A DNA stretch of 64,000 bases from an uncultured Alphaproteobacteria bacterium (GTDB lineage Bacteria; Pseudomonadota; Alphaproteobacteria; HIMB59), in NCBI GenBank assembly GCA_902524245.1, contig CABZCN010000002.1, positions 1 to 64,000 on the forward strand, written 5' to 3'. Below, one piece after another: positions 25,783 through 36,293 of the stretch. The notes beneath the pieces are model-generated. The model saw only the letters and a list, made by a program, of their open reading frames with translations, did no database searches and was not told the DNA's origin. Positions within the stretch are counted from its first letter, which is position 1; each line of letters opens with the position of its first letter. The position numbers and the translations under genes are program-made.

Positions 25783-25814
25783 AAAAAAAAGCCGCATTAA
25801 GCGGCTTTTTTTTT
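25783..25814 (-). terminator. Intrinsic terminator of groESL
   Basis: A symmetrical hairpin: stem GCCGC at 25791-25795, loop ATTAA, stem GCGGC at 25801-25805, flanked by eight A and nine T, so the flanks also pair. It lies 10 nt past the groEL stop. The minus-strand transcript ends in a run of U. It marks the boundary between the core groESL operon and the glycan island. Confidence 0.9.
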
Positions 25815-25823
25815 ATTAATTAT

Positions 25824-27482
<1,659 letters not shown>

Positions 27483-27500
27483 TTATATATTACCTTTCAA

Positions 27501-27791
27501 TTACTTCTCAATAATTCCCATGATGTCTGACTCCTTCATAATTAAGAGTTCTTTACCATCAATTTTTACTTCTGTACCAGACCATTTACCAAACAAAATT
27601 CGATCACCTTTTTTTACATCTAAAGCAACTACTTGTCCGTTTTCATTTCTAGCACCACCACCTACGGATACGACTTTTCCTTCCATTGGCTTTTCTTGAG
27701 CAGTATCAGGAATAATGATACCGCCTTTTGTACGATCTTCTTGCTCAACTCTCTCAACCAAGACTCTATCGTGTAAGGGTTTTAAATTCAT
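27501..27791 (-). CDS. groS: 10-kDa co-chaperonin GroES
   Basis: A 96-residue co-chaperonin that caps the GroEL chamber as a heptamer. PLHDRVLVE at the start, the mobile loop [18 protein letters not shown] (about 18-35) and [18 protein letters not shown] (about 62-79) are the family markers. It is the first gene of the operon. The CIRCE operator lies about 31-57 nt upstream of its ATG. Confidence 0.97.
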   Translation of the reverse strand: MNLKPLHDRVLVERVEQEDRTKGGIIIPDTAQEKPMEGKVVSVGGGARNENGQVVALDVKKGDRILFGKWSGTEVKIDGKELLIMKESDIMGIIEK

Positions 27792-27821
27792 TTTTGTACC
27801 TCTATATCTAAAATTTAGTTT

Positions 27822-27848
27822 TTGGCACTCACTTTTATAGAGTGCTAA
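27822..27848 (-). promoter_or_regulatory. CIRCE operator (HrcA site) upstream of groESL
   Basis: An inverted repeat read on the minus strand as TTAGCACTC, nine bases, GAGTGCCAA. It is the HrcA-bound CIRCE consensus with one changed base in the second arm (GAGTGCTAA expected). It lies 31 nt upstream of the groES ATG, inside the expected leader. Heat-shock repression by HrcA is established for this element. hrcA itself is not in the window. Confidence 0.93.
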
Positions 27849-28029
27849 ACTATATAAGTAAATGGTAAATAAATTTCAGGTTTCAAGGAGATATAGCCAA
27901 AAATCATTAAAAATATTGAAATTTCTCTTTAATTGAATGATTATCCTAATATGCAAAATAGCTCAAATTTAAGAACTATAGAGATCATGTCAATGATTCC
28001 CAATTTTTTGGAGAGATCGGCAATTAATT

Positions 28030-30186
28030 TTGTTTGAAAATAATCTTATTAAACAATTGGTGCTTATAGGAGGTGGGCATGCAAATGTACAAATTTTAAA
28101 GAAATTATGCATGAACAGAATAAAAGGATTGCATACAATTTTAATTAGTGAACATTTTGAAGCTACTTACTCAGGCATGACACCTGGGTATATCCATAGA
28201 GATTTTAGCAGAGAAGAAATAAGTATTGATCTTCAAAGACTATGCTTTAATGCAGGAGCAACTTTTGTAAAAGATAAAGTAATAAAGTTAGAAACTAACT
28301 TAAAAAAAATAGTATTAAAAAATTTTCCATCAATTAACTATGATTTATTATCAATTAATACTGGTTCCATCTCAAATACAAAAAGAATAAAAATAGAAAA
28401 ATTATCTAAATGTTTTTTTGCAAAACCCATTAGCTCACTTGTAAATAACTTGAGTCAGATTGACCAAATAATAAGTAATAAAAAAAATAGAATTTCAATT
28501 ATTGGTGGAGGTGTAGCATCTTTTGAATTGGCTTTCAGCCTATTAAGAAGATATGAAAATAAATTAGAAATAACTATTTTTGGAAAAAATATTTTAAAGG
28601 AAAAAAATTTAAACAAAAAAACAAAAAAAAACCTAAAAAAAATTTCATCAGATTTAGGTATCAAAGAATACTTAGGAGAGGTTGTTTCTATAACTGAAAC
28701 TCATTTAGTTCTAAATAGTGGAGAAAAATTTGATAGTGATTTAAATTTACTTTCTTCTGGTGCTTGTATAGAAACATGGCTCTCAGAAAGTAATCTGCAT
28801 AAAGATATGAATGGATTTATAGTTGTAGATAACAATCTTCTGTCTACTAGTGATAAAAATATATTTGTTACAGGTGATGCATGTACAGTGGAGGATAATT
28901 TTAGACCCAAATCAGGTGTAATGGCAGTCCGTCAAGGACAAGTTTTAAAAGAAAATATTTTTTCGAAATTAACTGGTATGCCTCTTATAAATTTCAAAGC
29001 GCAAAAAAACTGGTTATATTTAATTGGCACTCATAAAAATAAAGCATTATTGAACTATTTTTTCTTATCTTTTCATGGTCGATGGTGCTGGAGACTTAAA
29101 GAGTGGATTGATAGAGGGTTTATTAACAAATTTAAATTTACTTATAATTCAAATATGTCTTTTAGAAATTTTGAATTAGAAAAGCCAACAGACATTAAAA
29201 TGTATTGCCAGGGTTGTGGCTCTAAAGTATCAAAAAATACCTTAGTTAATTTTTTAAATGAGGATAATTCACACAGTGATTTACCTGACTCATCAATAAT
29301 AAATACTAATTCTTCATCTTTATTACAAAGTATAGATCACATAAAGTTATTTACATCACTAAACCCTTTTGATTTTGGAATTATTAGCTATCTGCATTCT
29401 CAAAATGATATTTTATCAAGTGGTGGTTCTGTAAAAACTATAAGTGTTTCACAGGCCCTGCCCTTTTCTGAAGGCATTATAGAAAGTTTTTTCATGGAAT
29501 ATTTTATGAAAGGTATTAAATCAGAAGCCATAAAAGATGGTTCAATTATTGCATCAGGACACAGCTATCAATCGAAAGAACCTGGTATTACAATTACAAT
29601 GAATGGCTCATATGAAAAACAAATTACAAAAAGCCAAGCAAAAGAGAATGAACTGATATATCTTTCAAAACCATTAGGTACAGGTTATCTCTTGGCTGCT
29701 TATTTTAATAATTCAGAACTTTTATCAAGTTTTGATTTTCAAAAATTGATGAAATGGATGAAAAAAGGAAATAAAAAAATATCAGAAATATCAAAAAGTT
29801 TTAAAAGTAAAATTACAACAGATATAAGTGGTTTTGGATTAGCATCACATTTATCAGATATTTGTAAATTTTCAGGATTATCTGCTGAAATAAAACTCAA
29901 TGAAGAAATACTTATTAATAAAAATATTGAGATATTAAATAAATTTAAAAGCACAGGTTTTGAAAATAATTATTCATCCTCAGTAAATGAAATCTCAATA
30001 TCTGATAATAATAAATTACAAAACATACTTTATGATCCTCAAACAAATGGGCCTCTTTTAATATCTATTGAGAAAGAAGATCAAATTAAATTTGAAAAAA
30101 AGTTTCAATCAGTAATTGGATTTAGTCCTATATTGATAGGACAGTTTAAAAAATTCAAAAAAAAATTAATTAATGTGATGAATTAA
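28030..30186 (+). CDS. selD: NADH dehydrogenase-like/selenophosphate synthase fusion
   Basis: A 718-residue two-domain protein. The N-terminal 360 or so residues form a flavin-dependent pyridine-nucleotide oxidoreductase: VLIGGGHANVQ at 11-21, a second dinucleotide site IIGGGVASFE near 156-165, and GDACTV near 287. From residue 391 (MYCQGCGSK) it is a SelD domain: Cys393/Cys396 with Lys399, DxxII, QSIDH, NDILSSGG, TTDISGFGL. SelD makes selenophosphate from selenide and ATP. Several acidic metal-binding residues are kept but QTVDFFT is altered to QSIDHIKLFT. The start is a TTG, the only usable start after an in-frame TGA at 27994, with GGAGAG 14 nt upstream. Fusions of this kind are known in other bacteria. 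Confidence 0.88.
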   Translation: MFENNLIKQLVLIGGGHANVQILKKLCMNRIKGLHTILISEHFEATYSGMTPGYIHRDFSREEISIDLQRLCFNAGATFVKDKVIKLETNLKKIVLKNFPSINYDLLSINTGSISNTKRIKIEKLSKCFFAKPISSLVNNLSQIDQIISNKKNRISIIGGGVASFELAFSLLRRYENKLEITIFGKNILKEKNLNKKTKKNLKKISSDLGIKEYLGEVVSITETHLVLNSGEKFDSDLNLLSSGACIETWLSESNLHKDMNGFIVVDNNLLSTSDKNIFVTGDACTVEDNFRPKSGVMAVRQGQVLKENIFSKLTGMPLINFKAQKNWLYLIGTHKNKALLNYFFLSFHGRWCWRLKEWIDRGFINKFKFTYNSNMSFRNFELEKPTDIKMYCQGCGSKVSKNTLVNFLNEDNSHSDLPDSSIINTNSSSLLQSIDHIKLFTSLNPFDFGIISYLHSQNDILSSGGSVKTISVSQALPFSEGIIESFFMEYFMKGIKSEAIKDGSIIASGHSYQSKEPGITITMNGSYEKQITKSQAKENELIYLSKPLGTGYLLAAYFNNSELLSSFDFQKLMKWMKKGNKKISEISKSFKSKITTDISGFGLASHLSDICKFSGLSAEIKLNEEILINKNIEILNKFKSTGFENNYSSSVNEISISDNNKLQNILYDPQTNGPLLISIEKEDQIKFEKKFQSVIGFSPILIGQFKKFKKKLINVMN

Positions 30187-30193
30187 TTGATGT

Positions 30194-30889
30194 TTATTTT
30201 TTAAATTTTTTTTTGAATAAAATAATCATAACTATTAGAAAAGCGATAAAACCAAGAGGAATTAAGTATTCTGGCTGGACTATTAAAGAAAAACTTAACT
30301 CTGTTTTGTTTATAAATATTTCTTCTAACCCTTGACCTATACTACCAAAGATAAATGACCATGGGGCTAGCCCAAACAAAGTAGTAAAAAAAAACTTTTT
30401 ATTGTTTGCACCAAGACCTGCTAAAATGAGGTTTTGTATGAAAAAAGGAGCTGCGGGAACAATACGAATTAATGTCATTAACTCTAAATCGTTTTTATTG
30501 AAATAATTTTCAATATAAGAGTATTTATTCAAAAATTTATTTTTAATAAAGTCCGAGAAAAAATTTTTTGCTATTATAAAAATTCCAAAAGCACCAAGTG
30601 TTCCACCAATTAAAGATATGGTTCCACCTATCCATGTGCCAAATAAGAAACCATTTATCATTGATAATAAGGAAGCAAATGGAAAATTACACAAAATTAA
30701 AAAGCTATATAAAATTAAAAATGTGAATATTGAGAATAAGTAGTTCTGAGATATAAAGTTTTGAATAAAGTCTAAATTATAGAAAAATGTTTCAAGTTGA
30801 AAAAAGTCTTTATTTAAAAAATATGTAATCCATAAAATCAGAAAAAATATTAGTAAAAATAAAATTGGTATTTTTTTTGATAATTTCAC
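30194..30889 (-). CDS. TVP38/TMEM64 (DedA-like) membrane protein
   Basis: A 231-residue inner-membrane protein with about five to six hydrophobic segments. The central stretch FGTWIGGTISLIGGTLGAFG, followed by RIVPAAPFFIQNLILAGLG, is the TVP38/VTT domain signature (G-x-x-x-G repeats and a conserved Arg-x-x-P). Such proteins are linked to lipid scrambling and membrane homeostasis, but the exact substrate is unsettled. The start overlaps the ccdA stop by one base, so the two are co-transcribed. Confidence 0.83.
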   Translation of the reverse strand: MKLSKKIPILFLLIFFLILWITYFLNKDFFQLETFFYNLDFIQNFISQNYLFSIFTFLILYSFLILCNFPFASLLSMINGFLFGTWIGGTISLIGGTLGAFGIFIIAKNFFSDFIKNKFLNKYSYIENYFNKNDLELMTLIRIVPAAPFFIQNLILAGLGANNKKFFFTTLFGLAPWSFIFGSIGQGLEEIFINKTELSFSLIVQPEYLIPLGFIAFLIVMIILFKKKFKK

Positions 30890-31617
30890 TAGATAAGTAG
30901 CATTTCTAGTGATGGTAAAATTGAATTTAGTTGAAATCCTAAAGATTGAATAGATCCATTAAAGATTAAAATACCTGTAACTAGCAAAATAACACCAGTA
31001 ATGAATTGAAAATAACGAATATATTTATTTAAAAAACTTGTCATGATCAATATTTTACTCATCATTAATCCGACAACTATAAAAGGAACCGCCAAACCAA
31101 TTGAGTAAAAAGACAATAATATAATTCCATTTACACTATCCTTAATAGCAACAGCTAATACAGAGCCTAAAATTGGTCCAATGCATGGACTCCAGCCAAA
31201 TGCAAAAGCAACTCCAATTATAAATGGAAAAAAATGATTATTTTGAAAACCTTGTAAATGGAACTTACGCTCAAAATCTAAAAAAGGTATTTTAATTATT
31301 CCAATAAAATATAGTCCCAAAATAACTATTAGTATTCCTGATATAAAATTAAGTTGTTTTTTAAAACCAAAAAATATGTCACTCAAAAAATCAATAGAGG
31401 CACCCATTATTATAAAGACAAAAGAAAAACCCAGAGTAAATAATAGAATATGAGGTAATAACTTTAGTGTGTTTGCTGCTGATGAATTTTGTAAATCTGC
31501 AAAAGATTTGCCGACGATATATGATATAAATCCTGGAACTATGGGCAGAACACAAGGCGAGAGAAAACTGAGAATACCAGCTAAAAAAGCTATAGTTAGA
31601 GGGATATCTTGAACCAT
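30889..31617 (-). CDS. ccdA: Cytochrome c biogenesis protein CcdA
   Basis: A 242-residue membrane protein with six predicted helices. It moves reducing power from cytoplasmic thioredoxin across the inner membrane for cytochrome c maturation and other periplasmic thiol pathways. The first conserved Cys is in LSFLSPCVLPIVPGF (about residues 16-30). The second is in FGWSPCIGPILGSV (about 134-147). The Cys-Pro pairs in both halves are diagnostic. It starts divergently from the CDP-alcohol transferase gene with a 40-nt gap. Confidence 0.92.
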   Translation of the reverse strand: MVQDIPLTIAFLAGILSFLSPCVLPIVPGFISYIVGKSFADLQNSSAANTLKLLPHILLFTLGFSFVFIIMGASIDFLSDIFFGFKKQLNFISGILIVILGLYFIGIIKIPFLDFERKFHLQGFQNNHFFPFIIGVAFAFGWSPCIGPILGSVLAVAIKDSVNGIILLSFYSIGLAVPFIVVGLMMSKILIMTSFLNKYIRYFQFITGVILLVTGILIFNGSIQSLGFQLNSILPSLEMLLI

Positions 31618-31657
31618 GAAATTATAGTAACATTATACTATCCATACAATAACACAG

Positions 31658-32275
31658 ATGTTTGATCGCCAAATTCAAAATTTCACCCAAAAGCCCTTAA
31701 TAATAATAGCTAAACTTTTTTTAAAGTTTTTAAAACCTAATCAAATGACAATATTAGGTTTCATATTAGGTTTTTTTATGTGTATTTTAATTTTTTTTCA
31801 GTTCTATTTTGCTGCAATAGCACTTTTACTTTTGAATAGATTTTGTGATGGCTTAGATGGAACAATGGCCAGACTAACAACCCCTACTCCTTTGGGTGGA
31901 TATTTAGATATTGTCAGTGACTTCACAATTTATTCTGGATTTGTTTTAGCATTTGGGTTCAGTAATAGTAGTTACACAACTTTATCAATGATTTTACTTT
32001 TTTTGTACATAGGAACGGGTACAACATTTCTTGCAAAAGCTGCAATTCAAACTCAATTAGATAAAATCTCAGAGACAAATGATGCTATTGATGTATTACC
32101 AAAAAGTTTTCATTACACATCCGGATTAGTTGAAGGTACAGAAACAATAATTTTCATGGTTTTGTGTCTCTTATTTCCAAATTTTTTTATTTTAATATCT
32201 ATTATTTTTGGGATTTTATGTTTTATAACTTTTATATCTAGGGTTATTGTTTGTTACGTTGAATTTAATTTATAA
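31658..32275 (+). CDS. CDP-alcohol phosphatidyltransferase family protein
   Basis: A 205-residue membrane enzyme that joins a CDP-linked lipid to an alcohol. The active-site motif D-G-x-x-A-R-x8-G-x3-D-x3-D is visible as DGLDGTMARLTTPTPLGGYLDIVSD (its acids at about residues 64, 67, 85 and 89), followed by hydrophobic helices. The family includes phosphatidylglycerophosphate and phosphatidylserine synthases. The acceptor here is not certain. Its last 11 nt overlap the end of the convergent small membrane-protein gene. Confidence 0.85.
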   Translation: MFDRQIQNFTQKPLIIIAKLFLKFLKPNQMTILGFILGFFMCILIFFQFYFAAIALLLLNRFCDGLDGTMARLTTPTPLGGYLDIVSDFTIYSGFVLAFGFSNSSYTTLSMILLFLYIGTGTTFLAKAAIQTQLDKISETNDAIDVLPKSFHYTSGLVEGTETIIFMVLCLLFPNFFILISIIFGILCFITFISRVIVCYVEFNL

Positions 32276-32621
32276 AAGTTAAATAAGCTTCCATAAACAT
32301 TTTTGAAACAATCATAGTAATCATAAAAAAAGATAATTTTAAAAAAATTCTAGTTATTCTTCCAAGTTCAAAACCTGCATAATAAGCTTCAAATATATCA
32401 AGGTTATTGAAAAACCTCTTATTTACAAAGTTTTTAAGTAAAAAGAATAATTTTGCTAATGGTCTTACGACTACGAAATTTCCAATTATAGAAAATACGA
32501 TAACAATTACTAAACTTACATTCATTGCAAAGGACCAAATAATTAGTGACCCAATCCAGTATCCTAAAAATAGTAACCTCTCCTTTTGCTGAGGGTGAGT
32601 ATAAACTTGAAAGAAATTCAC
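32265..32621 (-). CDS. Conserved small membrane protein
   Basis: A 118-residue protein with three hydrophobic segments (about residues 18-36, 38-60 and 92-112) and a basic, aromatic-rich stretch between. No family is recognised. The start lies one base past the leucine dehydrogenase stop, so it should be the last gene of the run 36102 to 32265. Nothing in it points to a specific role. Confidence 0.65.
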   Translation of the reverse strand: MNFFQVYTHPQQKERLLFLGYWIGSLIIWSFAMNVSLVIVIVFSIIGNFVVVRPLAKLFFLLKNFVNKRFFNNLDIFEAYYAGFELGRITRIFLKLSFFMITMIVSKMFMEAYLTFIN

Positions 32622-32622
32622 T

Positions 32623-33654
32623 TTATTTTAATCCATCTAAAGCCATTTCACTTGCAATATTAGATGCTAAAATTAAGTCTTTTTGCGATTTTTCTAAAAT
32701 AAATTTTGTGCGTGATTTTATTTTTTTTAGAAGGTCATCTACAATTTTGTCATCTGGTTCGAGGTCTTCTTTAACACTAATTCTTGAACCTAATATAATT
32801 ACGCCACCAGCGTTGGCACAATAATCAGGACAATATAATATTCCTTTGTTATATAATTCTTTTTCTATATCAATATTATCAAGTTGATTGTTTGCTGATC
32901 CAGTAATCATTGATATTTTATTATTTGCAAAATTTAAAAACTCCGTATTTAAATCACCTCCTCCTGCACAAGGAGAGTAAATATCTATTTTTTCAAAGGA
33001 TGTATCTTGGAGTTGACTACAAAATTTATAACCATCTCTCTCAATCAAATCTTTTTTATGCTCTAAGTCAGAAATTTCAATATTTGCACCGTCTTTTTTA
33101 CACAAAGAAGCAATTCTAGATCCAGTCTTACCATATCCTTTGATAAATATATTTTTATTTACTAATGAGTCTTGTCCGAATTTAAATTCGACACATCCTA
33201 ACATTGAGTAATAAACACCTAATGCGGTACCTAATCCGGAGTCAGAACCTATAGGGTTACAAACATGATCTGAGTATTCTCTGAATCCTCTTAAGTCCTC
33301 ATCGACCGTTCCCATATCTCCAGCTGTTATATAAGTACCATTTAGTTTGTTTAAAACTTCTCCAAATAAACTATATGCATCTTTTTTATTTATTTTAGAA
33401 TGAATAGTAGCTTTCCCACCACCAAAGGGAAGTTCAGCCAAAGAATTCTTATATGTCATTGCTTCAGCTAATTTTAAAACATCTTCTTCTTGCTTATTAA
33501 AATCCTGATAATTGAAATATCTACATCCACCCAAGGCAGGGCCTCTTTTAGTATTATGAATAGCAATTACTGAGTAAAAATTAAATTTATCCTCCTCAGC
33601 ATAAACAACTCTTTCAAATCCATCTTTTGATTTATCTTTAATATTTAAAGTCAT
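32623..33654 (-). CDS. Leucine dehydrogenase (Glu/Leu/Phe/Val dehydrogenase family)
   Basis: A 343-residue NAD-dependent amino-acid dehydrogenase that reversibly deaminates branched-chain amino acids to keto acids and ammonia. GPALGGCRYF (about 35-44), MTYKNSLAELPFGGGKA (about 65-81, with the two catalytic Lys), AGDMGT and the NAD-binding GYGKTGSRIA (about 169-178) are the family marks. The length and order match leucine dehydrogenase better than hexameric glutamate dehydrogenase. It overlaps the NUDIX gene by 17 nt. Confidence 0.9.
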   Translation of the reverse strand: MTLNIKDKSKDGFERVVYAEEDKFNFYSVIAIHNTKRGPALGGCRYFNYQDFNKQEEDVLKLAEAMTYKNSLAELPFGGGKATIHSKINKKDAYSLFGEVLNKLNGTYITAGDMGTVDEDLRGFREYSDHVCNPIGSDSGLGTALGVYYSMLGCVEFKFGQDSLVNKNIFIKGYGKTGSRIASLCKKDGANIEISDLEHKKDLIERDGYKFCSQLQDTSFEKIDIYSPCAGGGDLNTEFLNFANNKISMITGSANNQLDNIDIEKELYNKGILYCPDYCANAGGVIILGSRISVKEDLEPDDKIVDDLLKKIKSRTKFILEKSQKDLILASNIASEMALDGLK

Positions 33655-34048
33655 TACTACTTATATGGTCAATTATTTTAAGGTCTCCTTCTAAAAAATC
33701 ATATTCACGAATATCCTTGATTTCAATCCATTTTAGTTCTTTATGAAAATTATTTATAACCTTACCACTGAAATTATTGACTAAATAAAAATATATGAAT
33801 ACCTTTTTATTCAAGTCTTTATAATTGAAACTATAACTGATCAGTTCCTCATAATTTAATATGTTAATTGATAACTCTTCATTTATTTCTCTAATTAAGG
33901 CCTCTTCATTAGTCTCATCATTTTTGATTTTACCTCCAGGAAATTCCCATTTTAATGGATGATCCTTAAAGTTTGGTCTTTGACATATTAAAAGTTTATT
34001 ATTTTGAAGTATTAAGCCTGCTACAACTTTTATTTGTTCAATTTTCAT
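33638..34048 (-). CDS. NUDIX hydrolase, MutT-like
   Basis: A protein of about 136 residues with the NUDIX box G-x5-E-x7-R-E-x2-E-E visible as GGKIKNDETNEEALIREINE. KWEFPGGK before it is the MutT-type lead-in. MutT removes oxidised dGTP (8-oxo-dGTP). The start at 34048 overlaps the stop of the EamA gene by 11 nt, and it fits the family better than a longer in-frame start at 34075, which adds MGFILLKQN. It is the third gene of an operon with two transporters and leucine dehydrogenase. Confidence 0.83.
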   Translation of the reverse strand: MKIEQIKVVAGLILQNNKLLICQRPNFKDHPLKWEFPGGKIKNDETNEEALIREINEELSINILNYEELISYSFNYKDLNKKVFIYFYLVNNFSGKVINNFHKELKWIEIKDIREYDFLEGDLKIIDHISSNDFKY

Positions 34049-34913
34049 ATTTTGTTTTAGCAATATAAATCCCAATCAGGATTAATGTACTTCCAAAAAA
34101 TTGGATCAATGTTAATTTTTCTTGAAAAAAAAGGTACGCCAATAAGGTTGCAGCAATAGGTTGTATCAAAAGACTTAAAGATGATAAGGAAGCAGATAAA
34201 AATGCTAGAGAGTAAGCTATAAAAGATTGTCCAATGAATTGGCATACAAACCCTAATAAAAATAGAATTGATATCGCGTAAAAAGACTTTGGAACTAAAC
34301 TTTGTTCAAAAAATATCGCGACTAAAAGTAAAATAATTGCACTTACACATCCTGAAAAAAACATAATCGTACTTGAATTTAAATTTTTTCTTAATTGGCT
34401 AATAGTAAGAATATAACAACCATACCAAATTGCAGTTAGAACACCTAAAAGATCTCCCAAAAATTGTGATTTATAAAATTGGAAACTCTCACCTAATAAT
34501 AAGGTCATACCACTCATCGAAATAAATATGGCAATAAAAAAAAACTTAGAAAATTTTTCTTTAAGAAATATTAAAGAAAATAAAATTACAACAATCGGAG
34601 CTAAATTAGATAAAAATGTTGCCTTAGAAACTGTGGTAAGTTTGATAGATAAATGCCAACAAATTAAATCTAATGAAAAAAAGACACCTGAAACAAAAAT
34701 AATTAAAAAATTATTTTTTAAAACAGGAAAGTTTACTTTTTCAATAATTTTCAGTGACCCAAACATTAAAAAAAAGGGAAGGCTCACGAATATTCTAAAA
34801 AAAGCTGTCATTATTGGATCAACCTCTGAGAGTCGAACAAATATAGGAGAAAAAGCAATACTTACTGCACCTATAATCAGTATAAGAAAAGGATTAATTT
34901 TTAAATTAGGCAA
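34038..34913 (-). CDS. EamA/DMT-superfamily transporter
   Basis: A 291-residue membrane protein with ten predicted helices in two EamA repeats. Typical pieces are SPIFVRLSEVDPIMTAFFRI (first repeat) and LSLLIQPIAATLLAYLFFQEKLT (second repeat, followed by the GSTLILIGI end). DMT carriers export metabolites such as amino acids or drugs. It overlaps the MFS gene by 8 nt and the NUDIX gene by 11 nt. A role in exporting amino acids would suit the leucine dehydrogenase downstream, but this is only a suggestion. Confidence 0.85.
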   Translation of the reverse strand: MPNLKINPFLILIIGAVSIAFSPIFVRLSEVDPIMTAFFRIFVSLPFFLMFGSLKIIEKVNFPVLKNNFLIIFVSGVFFSLDLICWHLSIKLTTVSKATFLSNLAPIVVILFSLIFLKEKFSKFFFIAIFISMSGMTLLLGESFQFYKSQFLGDLLGVLTAIWYGCYILTISQLRKNLNSSTIMFFSGCVSAIILLLVAIFFEQSLVPKSFYAISILFLLGFVCQFIGQSFIAYSLAFLSASLSSLSLLIQPIAATLLAYLFFQEKLTLIQFFGSTLILIGIYIAKTKYEN

Positions 34914-36102
34914 AAACTTCTTCGGATTTTTCTTTTTCTATAATTGGAAAATGGATGATTGCAGAAAATAGAGAAATTACTATCGCCATTGTCCAAGCTA
35001 TATCGAGTGAACCATAAATATCTATAACTAAACCACCGATAAAAGAGCCAAGAAATGCTCCTGCTTGATGGGAAACCATTACAATCCCAAATAAGGTCGA
35101 AAGGTATCTTGTGCCAAATCTATTTGAAACAATTCCTGAAGTCGGTGGGACAGTTGATAACCATAAAAGACCAATACAACAACTGAAGGCTATAATTGTG
35201 AAATTGTTTGTAGGCAAAATTAACAATAAAAAAATTACTATGCTTCTTACAAAATATATAAACGATAATATATATTTTTTTTTAATAATGCCTGAAACCT
35301 TTCCTGAAATTAAAGTACCAATCATATTAAATAATCCAATTAAAGTAAGTCCTGTTGCAGCTATTGTAGTTTCTAAACCTTTAATTTTTGCAAAAACTGG
35401 AAGATAGTTTGAAATTAAAGCAACATGTAAGCCACAAACAAAAAATCCTAAAATAAGATAGTTATAACTTTTATCCTTAAAGGCTTTTTTTATAACATCT
35501 GATATTTTTCTTTTTGTAAATTCTTTTTTATCTTTTTTTTGAGGCTTAGGTAAAAGAAATATAAGTGAAAGAGGAATTATGAACAGAAAAAACATAGATG
35601 TAATTTGAAAAGAATAGCTCCATTTAAAGGTTGTGACTAAAAATTGGTTAATAGGTGTAAATATAAACATTCCTGTTGCAGCAAGAGACATAAGTATTCC
35701 TGTAACTGTGCTTTGTGTTTTATCATCCTCAAAATATTTTGAGACTCCTCCAATTATAACTGGTACAGAAATAACACCAGCTGAAATACCTCCAATTATG
35801 CCAATACCAAATAGAAAATGTAATGGGTGTATTGCTGAAGAAGCAACATAGAAACTAAGAGAGACACCAAAGAAACCAAAACAAAGAGTTTTTACATAAC
35901 CCTTTTGTTCAGCAAATGCACCTGCAATGGGTGACATAGCCCCCCAGAACAAATTAAAAAGACCATATGTTAGACCTATAATTGAAGCACTAAAAACTGT
36001 GGAACTTAAAAGATCTGGGACATATATCCCTAGAGACATTCTAAATCCATTTCCAACTGACAGTATTAATCCAGCAACTAAAACTAATAAAAATGTTCTC
36101 AT
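34906..36102 (-). CDS. MFS transporter
   Basis: A 398-residue major facilitator with 12 predicted membrane helices and a long central loop (about residues 188-215, KKDKKEFTKRK). GAFAEQKGYVKTLCFG at about 60-75 corresponds to the loop 2-3 signature, and GTRYLSTLFGIVMVSHQAGA is a typical helix 11 region. It resembles the oxalate/formate-antiporter or monocarboxylate-type MFS group, and the substrate is uncertain. It is the first gene of a five-gene minus-strand run. Confidence 0.83.
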   Translation of the reverse strand: MRTFLLVLVAGLILSVGNGFRMSLGIYVPDLLSSTVFSASIIGLTYGLFNLFWGAMSPIAGAFAEQKGYVKTLCFGFFGVSLSFYVASSAIHPLHFLFGIGIIGGISAGVISVPVIIGGVSKYFEDDKTQSTVTGILMSLAATGMFIFTPINQFLVTTFKWSYSFQITSMFFLFIIPLSLIFLLPKPQKKDKKEFTKRKISDVIKKAFKDKSYNYLILGFFVCGLHVALISNYLPVFAKIKGLETTIAATGLTLIGLFNMIGTLISGKVSGIIKKKYILSFIYFVRSIVIFLLLILPTNNFTIIAFSCCIGLLWLSTVPPTSGIVSNRFGTRYLSTLFGIVMVSHQAGAFLGSFIGGLVIDIYGSLDIAWTMAIVISLFSAIIHFPIIEKEKSEEVFA

Positions 36103-36174
36103 TTGCTTAAAATATATGAATCATATCAAAAAAATATGTTTATTTTTGAGGTTAAATATCTATTATACGCCGTC

Positions 36175-36258
36175 ATGGGTTATCCTAAGAAACACAGAGG
36201 CAGAAGAAAAATCGGTTCACGAAAAAGAAGAGCTAAAAGAAGAGCTAAAAAGAAATAG
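36175..36258 (+). CDS. 27-residue highly basic peptide
   Basis: A short frame from ATG to TAG encodes 27 residues, starting MGYPKKHRGRRKIGS, of which 16 are Lys or Arg. No acidic residue occurs. Composition and length resemble tiny ribosomal proteins (bTHX is also 27 residues; the AURKAIP1/COX24 group is similar), but the sequence does not match either by eye. No clear ribosome-binding site precedes it. It lies between the divergent MFS gene and msrB. It may be real or a chance frame in A/G-rich DNA. Confidence 0.45.
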   Translation: MGYPKKHRGRRKIGSRKRRAKRRAKKK

Positions 36259-36293
36259 TATTTTCAATTATTATAATTTATCCCTGATATTTT

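Noticed and set aside
27987-28035. A 16-codon peptide ATG...TGA overlapping the selD start as a leader peptide
   Set aside because: It overlaps the TTG start but has no attenuator structure or codon bias; most likely chance.
34528-34971. A 147-codon plus-strand frame within the EamA and MFS genes
   Set aside because: It is opposite two clear membrane transporters and is low-complexity.
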